From assembly GCA_963839285.1 (NCBI GenBank), contig CAWIUN010000014.1, positions 1 through 64,000 on the forward strand: DNA of 64,000 nucleotides, in the 5' to 3' direction. Positions 54,125-61,602 of this stretch are shown here, in pieces; position 1 is the stretch's first letter, and every line of letters starts with the position of its first letter. Source of the DNA: DASSSQ01 sp963839285 (GTDB taxonomy: Bacteria > Actinomycetota > Thermoleophilia > Gaiellales > Gaiellaceae). Under the pieces are notes generated by a model. The model ran no database searches, had not been told where the DNA came from, and was given only the letters and a program-made list of their open reading frames with translations. Made by a program: the position numbers and the translations under genes.

Positions 54125-55351
54125 ATGCGTCGGATTCGTTCGTGGACCGTCCTCGCGCCGCTGGTCGTCGTACTCGCGACGGTCGCGGCGGGCTGCGGCG
54201 GCGGAGGGGGCGGCGGGAGCAGCGAGCCGATCAAGATCGGCGCGTCGCTGCCGCTGACAGGCGACTTCTCGGAGCCCGGAGCGGCCGCCAAGAAGGGGTA
54301 CCAGGTCTGGGCCGACCAGATCAACGCGAACGGCGGTCTGCTCGGACGGCAGGTCCAGCTCGTGATCAAGGACGACCAGTCCGACCAGAACACGGTCGTC
54401 TCGGACTACAACGCGCTGATCAACCAGGACAAGGTCGACCTGCTGCTCGGCACCTTCTCCTCGTTGCTCAACATCCCCGCCTCGGCGGTCGCCGAGAAGG
54501 GCGGGATGGTCTACGTGGAGCCGGCCGGCGGCTCCCCGGAGATGTTCAACCGCGGCTTCAAGCTGCTCTTCTTCGCGCAGCAGGCGACGGCGCCGCACCA
54601 GGCGGACCTGTTCTCCCAGTGGGCGTCGAACCTCTCCGGCGACCAGAAGCCGAAGACGGCCGCGTACGTGATCGCCGACGACCCGTTCGGCGGCCCCGTC
54701 GCGGAGGGCATCCAGAAGCAGCTCGAGGCGGCGGGCGTCAAGACCGTCTACTCGAAGGTCTACCCGCCGGAGACGGTCAACTTCGACGCGATCGCGTCCT
54801 CGATCGCGTCCAAGAAGCCCGACGTGATCGCACAGGGCTCGGCCGGCCTCGCCGACGGCGTCAACCTCGACCGGGCGCTGATCAAGGTCGGCTACAGCCC
54901 GAAGCAGATGTTCCAGGCCTCGACGCCGTCGTTCGGCGACCAGTTCTCGAGCGGGATCGGCGCCGGCAACACCGAGGGCATCTTCTACGCGGTCAGCTGG
55001 CATCCCGACGCGCAGACGCCGGGGAACCAGGACTTCCAGGACGCCTACCACAAGAAGTTCGGCGCCGGCGACTCGATCGCAGAAGACGCGGCCGACGGCT
55101 ACGCGGCGGCGCAGGTGCTCCAGAAGGCGGTCGAGGAGGTCGGCTCGATCGACCAGCAGAAGATCGCCGACTGGCTGCACGCGAACTCCGTCGAGACGAT
55201 CCTCGGCAAGCTCAGCTGGGACGAGACCGGCGCGCCGCAGCAGGCGTTCCTGCTCGCCCAGTGGCAGGACGGCAAGGAGCAGATCGTGCTCCCGCAGGAC
55301 AGTGCGACCTCGGACACGATCGTCGACCCGAAGCCTGCGTGGTCGAAGTAG
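54125..55351 (+). CDS. Branched-chain amino-acid-type ABC importer, substrate-binding lipoprotein (LivJ/K family)
   Basis: Signal peptide with a lipobox (LATVAAGC) and a Gly-rich linker, so the protein is anchored outside the membrane. The type I periplasmic-binding fold is clear: IKIGASLPLTGDFSEPGAAA, KGYQVWADQINANGGLLG, VQLVIKDDQSDQNTVVSDY, LLGTFSSLLNIPASAVAEK. 408 residues. The ATG has GGAGG 7 nt before it; a TTG codon lies directly upstream. Such proteins bind amino acids, amides, urea or aromatic acids, so the substrate is open. A strong hairpin follows the gene. Confidence 0.92.
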   Translation: MRRIRSWTVLAPLVVVLATVAAGCGGGGGGGSSEPIKIGASLPLTGDFSEPGAAAKKGYQVWADQINANGGLLGRQVQLVIKDDQSDQNTVVSDYNALINQDKVDLLLGTFSSLLNIPASAVAEKGGMVYVEPAGGSPEMFNRGFKLLFFAQQATAPHQADLFSQWASNLSGDQKPKTAAYVIADDPFGGPVAEGIQKQLEAAGVKTVYSKVYPPETVNFDAIASSIASKKPDVIAQGSAGLADGVNLDRALIKVGYSPKQMFQASTPSFGDQFSSGIGAGNTEGIFYAVSWHPDAQTPGNQDFQDAYHKKFGAGDSIAEDAADGYAAAQVLQKAVEEVGSIDQQKIADWLHANSVETILGKLSWDETGAPQQAFLLAQWQDGKEQIVLPQDSATSDTIVDPKPAWSK

Positions 55352-55368
55352 CGACGATCCGGACGGAG

Positions 55369-55400
55369 CCGGGGCGGGAGAGCGTGCTCTCCCGCCCCGG
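55369..55400 (+). terminator. Perfect hairpin between the binding-protein and permease genes
   Basis: CCGGGGCGGGAGAGC and GCTCTCCCGCCCCGG pair over 15 bp with GT in the centre, 17 nt after the stop. No T-run follows. It probably stabilises the 3' end of the binding-protein mRNA or stops part of the transcription. Confidence 0.65.
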
Positions 55401-55415
55401 GCCGCCTCTCGGCTG

Positions 55416-56297
55416 ATGCACATCTTCCTGCAGGCGCTGATCCTCGGGCTCCTGATCGGCGGCGTCTACGCGCTGCTCGCCTCCGGCCTCTCGCTGATCT
55501 TCGGCGTCATGGACGTGATCAACGTGGCGCAGGGCGCGCTGATGATCCTCGCCGCCTTCTTCGCCTGGGCGCTCTGGAAGCAGGCCGGCATCGACCCGCT
55601 GCTCGGAGCGCTCGTGACCACGCCGGCGATGTTCCTCGTCGGCTACGCGATGTACGAGACCACCGTGCGCTGGATCGCCGGCAGGCCCGCGTCGATGTCG
55701 GTGCTGCTGACGTTCGCGATCGCGCTCGTGCTCGAGGGCGCGATGGGGCTCGCGTGGTCGAACACCTCCCACGCCGCGACCCCCGGCTACTTCAGCGAGT
55801 CGTACCGCGCCGGCGGCTACTACTTCCCGAAGACGCAGGTGTACGGCTGCCTGCTCGCGATCGGCGTCCTGTCCGTGCTCTACGTGCTGCTGCACGCCAC
55901 CTGGCTCGGGCGCGCGATCCGGGCCGTCTCGGAGAACGTCGGCTCGGCGCGGCTCGTCGGCGTCAACCCGCGGCGGGTCGCGGCTCTCACGTTCGCGATC
56001 GGCGTCTCCACCACGGGCACGGGGGGCTCGATCGTCGCGGTGCTCTACCCGTTCCTGCCGGGGTCGCACTACCAGTGGATCTCGCGGCTGCTCGGGATCA
56101 TCGTGCTCGGCGGCATGGGCAGCCTCAGCGGCGCCGCGATCGGCGCCGTCGCGCTCGGCCTCGCCGAGGTGATGACCGCGACCTACATCTCGCCGCGCTG
56201 GGCGACGATGGTGCCGTACGCGGTGATCATGGTCGTGCTGCTGGCGCGGCCGCAGGGGATCATGGGCCAGCGCCTGCGGGAGGACGTGGCGGTATGA
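55416..56297 (+). CDS. ABC importer permease, LivH type
   Basis: 293 residues with about eight membrane spans. LILGLLIGGVYALLASGLSL at the start, FGVMDVINVAQGALMILAA (the family's GxxxxxNxAHG-like segment), IRAVSENVGSARLVGVNPRR (coupling loop) and LLGIIVLGGMGSLSGAAIGA are LivH hallmarks. The ATG follows the hairpin by 15 nt; the stop overlaps the next gene (ATGA). Pairs with the permease half of the following fusion protein. Confidence 0.92.
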   Translation: MHIFLQALILGLLIGGVYALLASGLSLIFGVMDVINVAQGALMILAAFFAWALWKQAGIDPLLGALVTTPAMFLVGYAMYETTVRWIAGRPASMSVLLTFAIALVLEGAMGLAWSNTSHAATPGYFSESYRAGGYYFPKTQVYGCLLAIGVLSVLYVLLHATWLGRAIRAVSENVGSARLVGVNPRRVAALTFAIGVSTTGTGGSIVAVLYPFLPGSHYQWISRLLGIIVLGGMGSLSGAAIGAVALGLAEVMTATYISPRWATMVPYAVIMVVLLARPQGIMGQRLREDVAV

Positions 56298-58135
56298 GCG
56301 CGCGGCACGCGACGCTCGCTGTGCCGCTCGCCGGGCGCCTCTCGGTCGCGCAGTGGGGGACGGCGGCGTTCGCGCTCTTCGCGCTGCTGCTCGCGGTCTA
56401 CCCGATCGCGAGCGACAACCTCTACTACCAGAACATGATCATCCTCTCGCTGCTCTTCGCGATCATGGGCTCGAGCTGGAACATCATCTCCGGCTACGCG
56501 GGCTACGTGTCGCTCGGGCAGAGCGCCTTCCTCGGCATCGGCGCCTACACGACCGCGATCCTCGCGGTGAGGGTGTTCGACGGCGCCTCGCCGTTCTGGT
56601 TCGTCCCGGTCTCGGCCGTCGTCGCCGGCGTGTTCGCGGCGGTCGTCGGCGCGGTGCTGATGCGCACGCGCGGGCACTCGTTCGTGATCCTGACGATCGC
56701 CTTCCTCTTCATCATGCAGATCGTCACGCTCAACTGGTCCGTCGTCACGAACGGCAACCACGGGCTGACGCTGCCGCTGCCCCGCTGGGACCGCGCCTAC
56801 CAGAACTGGCCCTTCTACTACGGGTTGCTCGGGCTGCTCGTGCTGAACGTCGCGCTCGCCTGGTGGATCCGGCGGACGAAGTTCGGCATGGGGCTGATCG
56901 CGATCCGCGAGGACGAGTCGAAGGCGGCCGCCGTCGGCGTCAACACGCCCGTCTACAAGGTGCTGGCGTTCGTCGCCAGCGCCGTCCTGATCGGCGCCGC
57001 CGGCGGGCTCTTCGCCTACTACCTGACCTTCGTCGACCCGCGCGGGATGTTCGACATCGTCGTCAGCGTCCAGGTCGTGCTGGCCGTGCTGCTCGGCGGC
57101 CGCGGCACGATCCTCGGGCCCGTCCTCGGCGCCTTCATCCTCGAGTGGCTGAACGAGTGGACGAACAACACCTTCAGCGGCGGCAACTGGCGGCTGATCA
57201 TCTTCGGCGGCCTGCTCGCCGCGGTCGTGCTGGTGCTGCCGCGCGGGATCATCCCGAGCGTCGCCGAGCTCAGCCGGAGGCTGCAGGCGCGGCGCGCGAC
57301 CGCGAACGTCGGCGCGCGGCTCGAGACGCGGATCGAGATCCGGGAGTTCTCGCGCGAGGAGCGGGACGCGCTCCGCACCGGCCGGACGCTGCTCGCCGTC
57401 GAGGGGATCCGCAAGAGCTTCGGCGGCGTCCAGGCGCTCTCGGGCTGCTCGCTCGCGGTCGAGGAGGGGACGATCACGGGGCTGATCGGGCCGAACGGCT
57501 CCGGCAAGACGACGCTCTTCAACATGATCGACGGGACGACGCGGCCCGACGGCGGCACGATCGAGTTCGACGGCAGGCGGATCGACCGGCTGCACCCGTG
57601 GGAGCGCGCCCACCTCGGCCTCGGCCGCACCTTCCAGATCACGCGCCTCTTCCGCGAGATGACCGTGCTCGAGAACGTGGTCGCGCCGCTGCGGAAGTTC
57701 TCCTGGGGCCAGCTGGCCGCCGGCGCCGTCAGCGGCGCCGAGGCGCGCCGCGCCGAGGAGCTGCTCGACTTCGTCGGCATGCGCCGCTTCCGCGACCAGA
57801 AGGCGGCGGCGCTCTCCTACGGGCAGCAGAAGCTGGTCGAGCTGGCGCAGGTGCTGATGCTCGACCCGAGGCTGATCCTGCTCGACGAGCCGGCCGGCGG
57901 CATCAACCCGACGCTGGTCGAGCAGATGGCCGAGACGATCCGGGAGCTGAACCGGAGCGGGAGGACGTTCCTGATCGTCGAGCACAACATGCCCCTCGTG
58001 CTCGGCCTCTGCGACCCCGTGCACGTGCTCGCGCAGGGCTCCTGCATCTGCTCGGGCGCGCCGGAGGTCGTCCAGGCCGATCCGCACGTGCTCGACGCCT
58101 ACCTCGGCACGGACTACCTCGCGGAGGTGTCGTGA
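56294..58135 (+). CDS. Fused ABC importer permease and ATPase (LivM-LivG in one chain)
   Basis: 613 residues. Residues about 20-330 are a LivM permease with eight or more spans (NMIILSLLFAIMGSSWNIIS, GYAGYVSLGQSAFLGIGAYT, VLAVLLGGRGTILGPVLGAF). After a charged linker, residues about 365-610 are a LivG ATPase: FGGVQALSGCSLAV, Walker A LIGPNGSGKTTLF, signature ALSYGQQKLVELAQ, Walker B LILLDEPAGGINP, H-loop IVEHNMPLVLGLCD. No stop or start lies between the halves and both are in one clean frame. Fusions of this kind are known, but separate genes are the rule. Confidence 0.93.
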   Translation: MSARHATLAVPLAGRLSVAQWGTAAFALFALLLAVYPIASDNLYYQNMIILSLLFAIMGSSWNIISGYAGYVSLGQSAFLGIGAYTTAILAVRVFDGASPFWFVPVSAVVAGVFAAVVGAVLMRTRGHSFVILTIAFLFIMQIVTLNWSVVTNGNHGLTLPLPRWDRAYQNWPFYYGLLGLLVLNVALAWWIRRTKFGMGLIAIREDESKAAAVGVNTPVYKVLAFVASAVLIGAAGGLFAYYLTFVDPRGMFDIVVSVQVVLAVLLGGRGTILGPVLGAFILEWLNEWTNNTFSGGNWRLIIFGGLLAAVVLVLPRGIIPSVAELSRRLQARRATANVGARLETRIEIREFSREERDALRTGRTLLAVEGIRKSFGGVQALSGCSLAVEEGTITGLIGPNGSGKTTLFNMIDGTTRPDGGTIEFDGRRIDRLHPWERAHLGLGRTFQITRLFREMTVLENVVAPLRKFSWGQLAAGAVSGAEARRAEELLDFVGMRRFRDQKAAALSYGQQKLVELAQVLMLDPRLILLDEPAGGINPTLVEQMAETIRELNRSGRTFLIVEHNMPLVLGLCDPVHVLAQGSCICSGAPEVVQADPHVLDAYLGTDYLAEVS

Positions 58136-58879
58136 CGCTCCTGCGCCTCGAGGGCGTCTATGCCGGCTACGGCGGCGGCGACGTGCTCCAGGGCGTCGAC
58201 CTCGAGCTGGCGCAGGGCAGCGTCACCTGCATCGTCGGCCCGAACGGGGCCGGCAAGTCGACGGTGCTCCGCGTCGTCAGCGGCCTGCTCCGGCCGCGCG
58301 CCGGCGAGGTCGTGCTCGAGGGCCGGCCGATCGGCGGCGCCGACCCGGCGCGGATCCTCGGGCTCGGCGTCGCGCAGGTTCCCCAGTCGCAGGGGCTCTT
58401 CCCGGGCCTGACCGTCCGCGAGAACGTGCTGATGGGGGCCTACGTGATCCGGCGCCGGCGACAGCTCGTCCGCGAGCGCTACGAGGAGGTCGAGTCGCTG
58501 TTCCCGCTCGTCGCCGAGCGGCGCGACGACAAGGCGGGCAACCTCTCCGGCGGGCAGCGCCGGATGGTCGAGTTCGCGCGGACGCTGATGCTCGACCCGG
58601 CGCTCGTGCTGCTCGACGAGCCGTCGCTCGGGCTCGACCCGAAGGCGCTGAAGGCGGTCTCCGACTCGGTCGGGCTTGATGCGGGAGACCGGCAAGACGA
58701 TCCTGCTCGTCGAGCAGAACGTCCGCTTCGGGCTCCGGCTCGCGACCCAGGGCGTCGTGATGGAGAGCGGCCGCGTCCTGCTGACGGGCGACGCCAGGTC
58801 GGTGCTCGAGAACCCGGAGATGGCCGACCTCTACTTCGGCGGCTCGACGGCGGCGTCGAAGCAGGCGGCAGCGGGGTAG
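58132..58879 (+). CDS. ABC importer ATPase, LivF type, one frame break
   Basis: Second ATPase of the importer. Walker A IVGPNGAGKSTVLRV, Q-loop VPQSQGLFPGLTVREN, signature GNLSGGQRRMVEFAR, Walker B LVLLDEPSLGLDPKAL. Near 58676 the frame breaks in CTTG; removing one T restores MRETGKTILLVEQNVRFGL with the H-loop position (here Gln-Asn) and a normal end. GTG start overlapping the fusion gene's stop. 3n+1 length agrees with one extra base. Confidence 0.92.
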
Positions 58880-58881
58880 CG

Positions 58882-59766
58882 GTGTCGGGGGCGGTGCTCG
58901 CGGCTGCGGCCGGCGTCGGCTTCGGCATGTTCCAGTCCCTGAACCGCCGGGCCGTCGGCGGCATGAACGACGTCTTCCTGGCGACCTTCCTGCAGCTCGC
59001 GGTCGCACTCGTCGTGCTGGTCGCGGCGAGCGCGGCGACCGACGGCTTCGGCACCGTCGCGGACGCGAGCGCGGCCGGGATCGCCTGGTTCGCGGCCGCG
59101 GGCGTCCTCCACTTCTCGGTCGGCTGGACGTTCCTGAACCTGAGCCAGATGCGGATCGGGGCCGCGCGGACGAGCCCGCTGCTCTCGACCAACCCGGTCT
59201 GGGGCGCGGCGATCGCCGCCCTCTGGCTGCAGGAGTGGCCGCACGGGCTCTCGTGGCTCGGGATCGGGCTGATCGTCGTCGGCGCGCTCGTCGTCTCGCT
59301 CCAGCGCGTCGGCGACGAGGGCTGGAGGATGGACTGGCGCGAGGCGCTGCCGGGGCTCGCCGCCGCCTTCGCCTGGTCGATCAGCCCGATCTTCATCAAG
59401 CGCGGCCTCGAGGGCTTCTCCTCGCCGCTCGTCGGGCTGACGGTCGGGATGGCGGTCGCGCTCGCGGTCTACGGCGCGCTGATGCCGTTCCGGCCGCGGC
59501 CGGAGGTGCTGCGCCTCGGCTCGCACGCGGCGCTCGCGTTCAAGCTCGCCGCCGGGATCATGGTCGGCTTCTCGGTCTGGGCGCGCTGGGAGGCGCTCGA
59601 CTCGGCGACGGTCGCGGTCGTGCTCGCGCTCGGGCTGCTCTCGGTGCCCGTCGTGCTGCTGCTCGCGCCGCTGATCTCGGGCCGGCACGTGGAGCGCGTG
59701 ACGGTGCTGATCTGGGCCGGCGGCCTGCTCGTCGTCGGCGGCTCGCTCCTGCTGGTGGTCGCATGA
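58882..59766 (+). CDS. EamA/DMT-family transporter
   Basis: 294 residues, about ten membrane spans in two halves (SGAVLAAAAGVGFGMFQSLN, LTVGMAVALAVYGALM, VLIWAGGLLVVGGSLLLVVA). The repeated EamA pattern is visible: ALWLQEWPHGLSWLGIGLIV in the first half, LLSVPVVLLLAPLI in the second. These transporters export or import metabolites such as amino acids. GTG start 2 nt behind livF, stop overlapping the amidohydrolase start, so part of the operon. Confidence 0.85.
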   Translation: MSGAVLAAAAGVGFGMFQSLNRRAVGGMNDVFLATFLQLAVALVVLVAASAATDGFGTVADASAAGIAWFAAAGVLHFSVGWTFLNLSQMRIGAARTSPLLSTNPVWGAAIAALWLQEWPHGLSWLGIGLIVVGALVVSLQRVGDEGWRMDWREALPGLAAAFAWSISPIFIKRGLEGFSSPLVGLTVGMAVALAVYGALMPFRPRPEVLRLGSHAALAFKLAAGIMVGFSVWARWEALDSATVAVVLALGLLSVPVVLLLAPLISGRHVERVTVLIWAGGLLVVGGSLLLVVA

Positions 59767-60668
59767 GCGTCGTCGACCTCCACGCCCACGTCGTCGTCCC
59801 GGGCCTCGGGGTCGAGGTCGCCTGGGACGAGCGAGGGCAGGCGGTGACGCTCGACGGCCGCACGATCCGCTCGGCGATCCGCGAGTTCTCGGACCTGCCG
59901 CGGATCCTCGAGGAGCAGGACGCGGCCGGCGTCGACACGGTCGTCCTCTGCCCCTGGGTCAACCTGCTCGACCGCGAGCCCGAGCGGCAGAACGAGGCGC
60001 TCGCCGGCCTCGTCGGCCCGCGCGTCGCCGCGCTCGGGACGGCCCGGCTCGACCGGCCCGACGCGCTCCGCGAGCTGATGGCCGACGGCCGCCTCTCGGG
60101 CGTCGAGGTGCGCGCGCGCCAGGACGGGCTCTACCTCGGCGACGAGCGCTTCCGCGACTTCTGGGCGGCCGCCGAGGAGAGCGGCGCGCTCGTCTTCGTG
60201 CACCCGACGACGAAGGGGCTCGGCGACCCGGTCTTCGAGCAGCACTACCTCTGGAACACGGTCGCGAACCCGCTCGAGACGACGATCACGGCCGCGCACC
60301 TCGTCCTCGCGGGCGTGCTGGACGAGCACCCGCGGCTGCAGGTCGTGCTCGCCCACGGCGGCGGCGCGATCCTGGCGCTGCGGGGTCGGCTCGCGCACGA
60401 GCAGGGCCTCCGCGAGGGCGGCCGCGACGTGCTCGCCGCGCTGCGCCGCTTCGTCTACGACACGGTCGTCCACGACGTCGAGGTGCTGCGCGCCCTGGTC
60501 GAGTTCGCCGGGCCGGAGCAGGTCGTCGTCGGCTCCGACTACCCGTTCGACATGGGCGTCGAGCGGCCGGCCGAGATCGTCCGGGCGCTCGGGCTGCCCG
60601 AGGCGGAGGAGCGCGCGATCCTGTGCGGCAACGCCGAGCGGCTGCTTCAGCGTGGAGGCTCGTCGTGA
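59763..60668 (+). CDS. Amidohydrolase-2 family metal-dependent hydrolase or decarboxylase
   Basis: TIM-barrel protein of the ACMS-decarboxylase-like group. Metal ligands: HxH in VDLHAHVV, His in LVFVHPTTKG, His in VLAHGGGAIL and Asp in VVGSDYPFDMG. 301 residues, clean. Enzymes of this family decarboxylate aromatic or other carboxylic acids or open lactones. With the importer upstream, it fits an early step in the breakdown of the imported compound. The 3' end overlaps the convergent CMD gene by 22 nt. Confidence 0.88.
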   Translation: MSVVDLHAHVVVPGLGVEVAWDERGQAVTLDGRTIRSAIREFSDLPRILEEQDAAGVDTVVLCPWVNLLDREPERQNEALAGLVGPRVAALGTARLDRPDALRELMADGRLSGVEVRARQDGLYLGDERFRDFWAAAEESGALVFVHPTTKGLGDPVFEQHYLWNTVANPLETTITAAHLVLAGVLDEHPRLQVVLAHGGGAILALRGRLAHEQGLREGGRDVLAALRRFVYDTVVHDVEVLRALVEFAGPEQVVVGSDYPFDMGVERPAEIVRALGLPEAEERAILCGNAERLLQRGGSS

Positions 60669-61012
60669 CCGAGCGTGCGCAGGAAGTTCCGCTGGCCCAG
60701 GTAGAAGCCGATCGAGCAGCCGAGGTCGACGAGCTCCTGCTCGGAGAACTCCGCGTGGAGCCGCTCCCAGAGCGCGTCGTCGGCGCGGTCGGAGTCCCAG
60801 ACGATCGCGTGCGCCCACTCGAGCGCGAGCCGCTCGCGCCCCTCGAAGCGGTCGAGATCCGTCGCCTGCGGGTCCTCGGCGACGTAGCGGAAGCAGAGCC
60901 GCTTCAGCTCCTGGTCGACGACGCCCCGCGTGAGCACGTTGTCGCGGATGTAGGCGTACGTCTCGACGACGCCGTCGTGGATCGCGCGCGGGTCGCCCTC
61001 GACGTGCGGCAT
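60647..61012 (-). CDS. Carboxymuconolactone decarboxylase/AhpD-family protein without CxxC
   Basis: 121 residues, helical. YAYIRDNVLTRGVVDQELKR, RERLALEWAHAI and FSEQELVDLGCSIGFYLGQR match the CMD/AhpD helices. The CxxC site is missing: only two single Cys remain (KRLCFRY and LGCSIG). Its ATG follows the stop of the upstream gene without a gap (TAGATG), so the two are coupled. It may be a non-redox partner of the selenocysteine-type paralogue that precedes it, e.g. in a mixed oligomer; inference. Confidence 0.72.
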   Translation of the reverse strand: MPHVEGDPRAIHDGVVETYAYIRDNVLTRGVVDQELKRLCFRYVAEDPQATDLDRFEGRERLALEWAHAIVWDSDRADDALWERLHAEFSEQELVDLGCSIGFYLGQRNFLRTLGHDEPPR

Positions 61013-61585
61013 CTAGCGCCCCTCCTCGGCCAGCCCCGCGCCGGCCTCGGCGGGGAGCTCGTTGTGGCCGACGCCCCAGGTCTTGATCACGCGCTGCTGG
61101 CCGAAGGTGAGCGCGACGAAGGAGCCCAGCTCGACGATCTGCTCCTCGCTGAAGTGCTCGCGCAGCCGCGCCCAGACCGCGTCGTCGAGCCCCTCGGGGT
61201 TCCAGACGAGGTGCGAGGTGTAGAGGAGCGCCGCCTTCTGCCGCTCGTCGAAGCGGTCGGAGCGCTCGAAGTCGAGCAGGTCGCGGTAGTCGTCCTCGGT
61301 CAGGCCCTCGTCCCTCCCCCGGAGGGACCGCTGCGAGCCTCAGTAGTCGCAGTCGATCGTCTTCGAGACGTAGACGCGGCAGAGCTCCTTGAGCGGGTGC
61401 TCGAGGACGCCGCCGCGGAAGATGCGCTCCCAGCCGCGCGAGAAGGCCTTCGCGACCTCGGGGACGTGGAAGCGGATCGCCTGCGTCTCGGGGCGCGGCG
61501 TCCCGTAGCGCCGCGAGTGCTCCATGTACCCGACGAGCTCGGGATCGGTCACCGTCGCCATGTCGACGTAGCTGATCCTGGCCAC
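61013..61585 (-). CDS. Candidate selenoprotein: AhpD/CMD-family thiol-selenol peroxidase-like protein with CxxU
   Basis: Read with TGA (61340-61342) as selenocysteine, the frame is 190 residues without other stops. Before it: RISYVDMATVTDPELVGYME, HVPEVAKAFSRGWERIF, HPLKELCRVYVSKTIDCDY; after it: GSQRS, LTEDDYRDLLDFERSDRF, ERQKAALLYTSHLVW, REHFSEEQIVELGSFVALTF. This is the ordinary AhpD/CMD fold, whose CxxC would be C-D-Y-C. The TGA replaces the second Cys, the peroxidatic one in AhpD. A stem-loop in the right position follows. Annotated without Sec it would be two fragments. The GTG start is chosen because the family usually opens MARIxxVD. Known: AhpD-like selenoproteins occur in bacteria. 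A TGC-to-TGA sequence error is the alternative. Confidence 0.78.
61310..61328 (-). promoter_or_regulatory. Bacterial SECIS-like stem-loop
   Basis: On the mRNA: GUCCCUCC-GGG-GGAGGGAC, a perfect 8-bp stem with a GGG loop, starting 11 nt after the UGA. Bacterial SECIS elements need a short stem about this distance behind the UGA and a G at the start of the loop. A weaker lower stem (GGCUC with GAGGGCC) can extend it towards the UGA. Confidence 0.72.
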
Positions 61586-61602
61586 GTGGACAGGATAGGG
61601 AC

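Noticed and set aside
61340..61342. The TGA in the AhpD/CMD gene as an ordinary stop or decay
   Set aside because: The family sequence continues in the same frame for over 100 residues, the TGA falls exactly on the catalytic Cys, and a fitting stem-loop follows. Substitution error remains possible and is noted as the refutation test.
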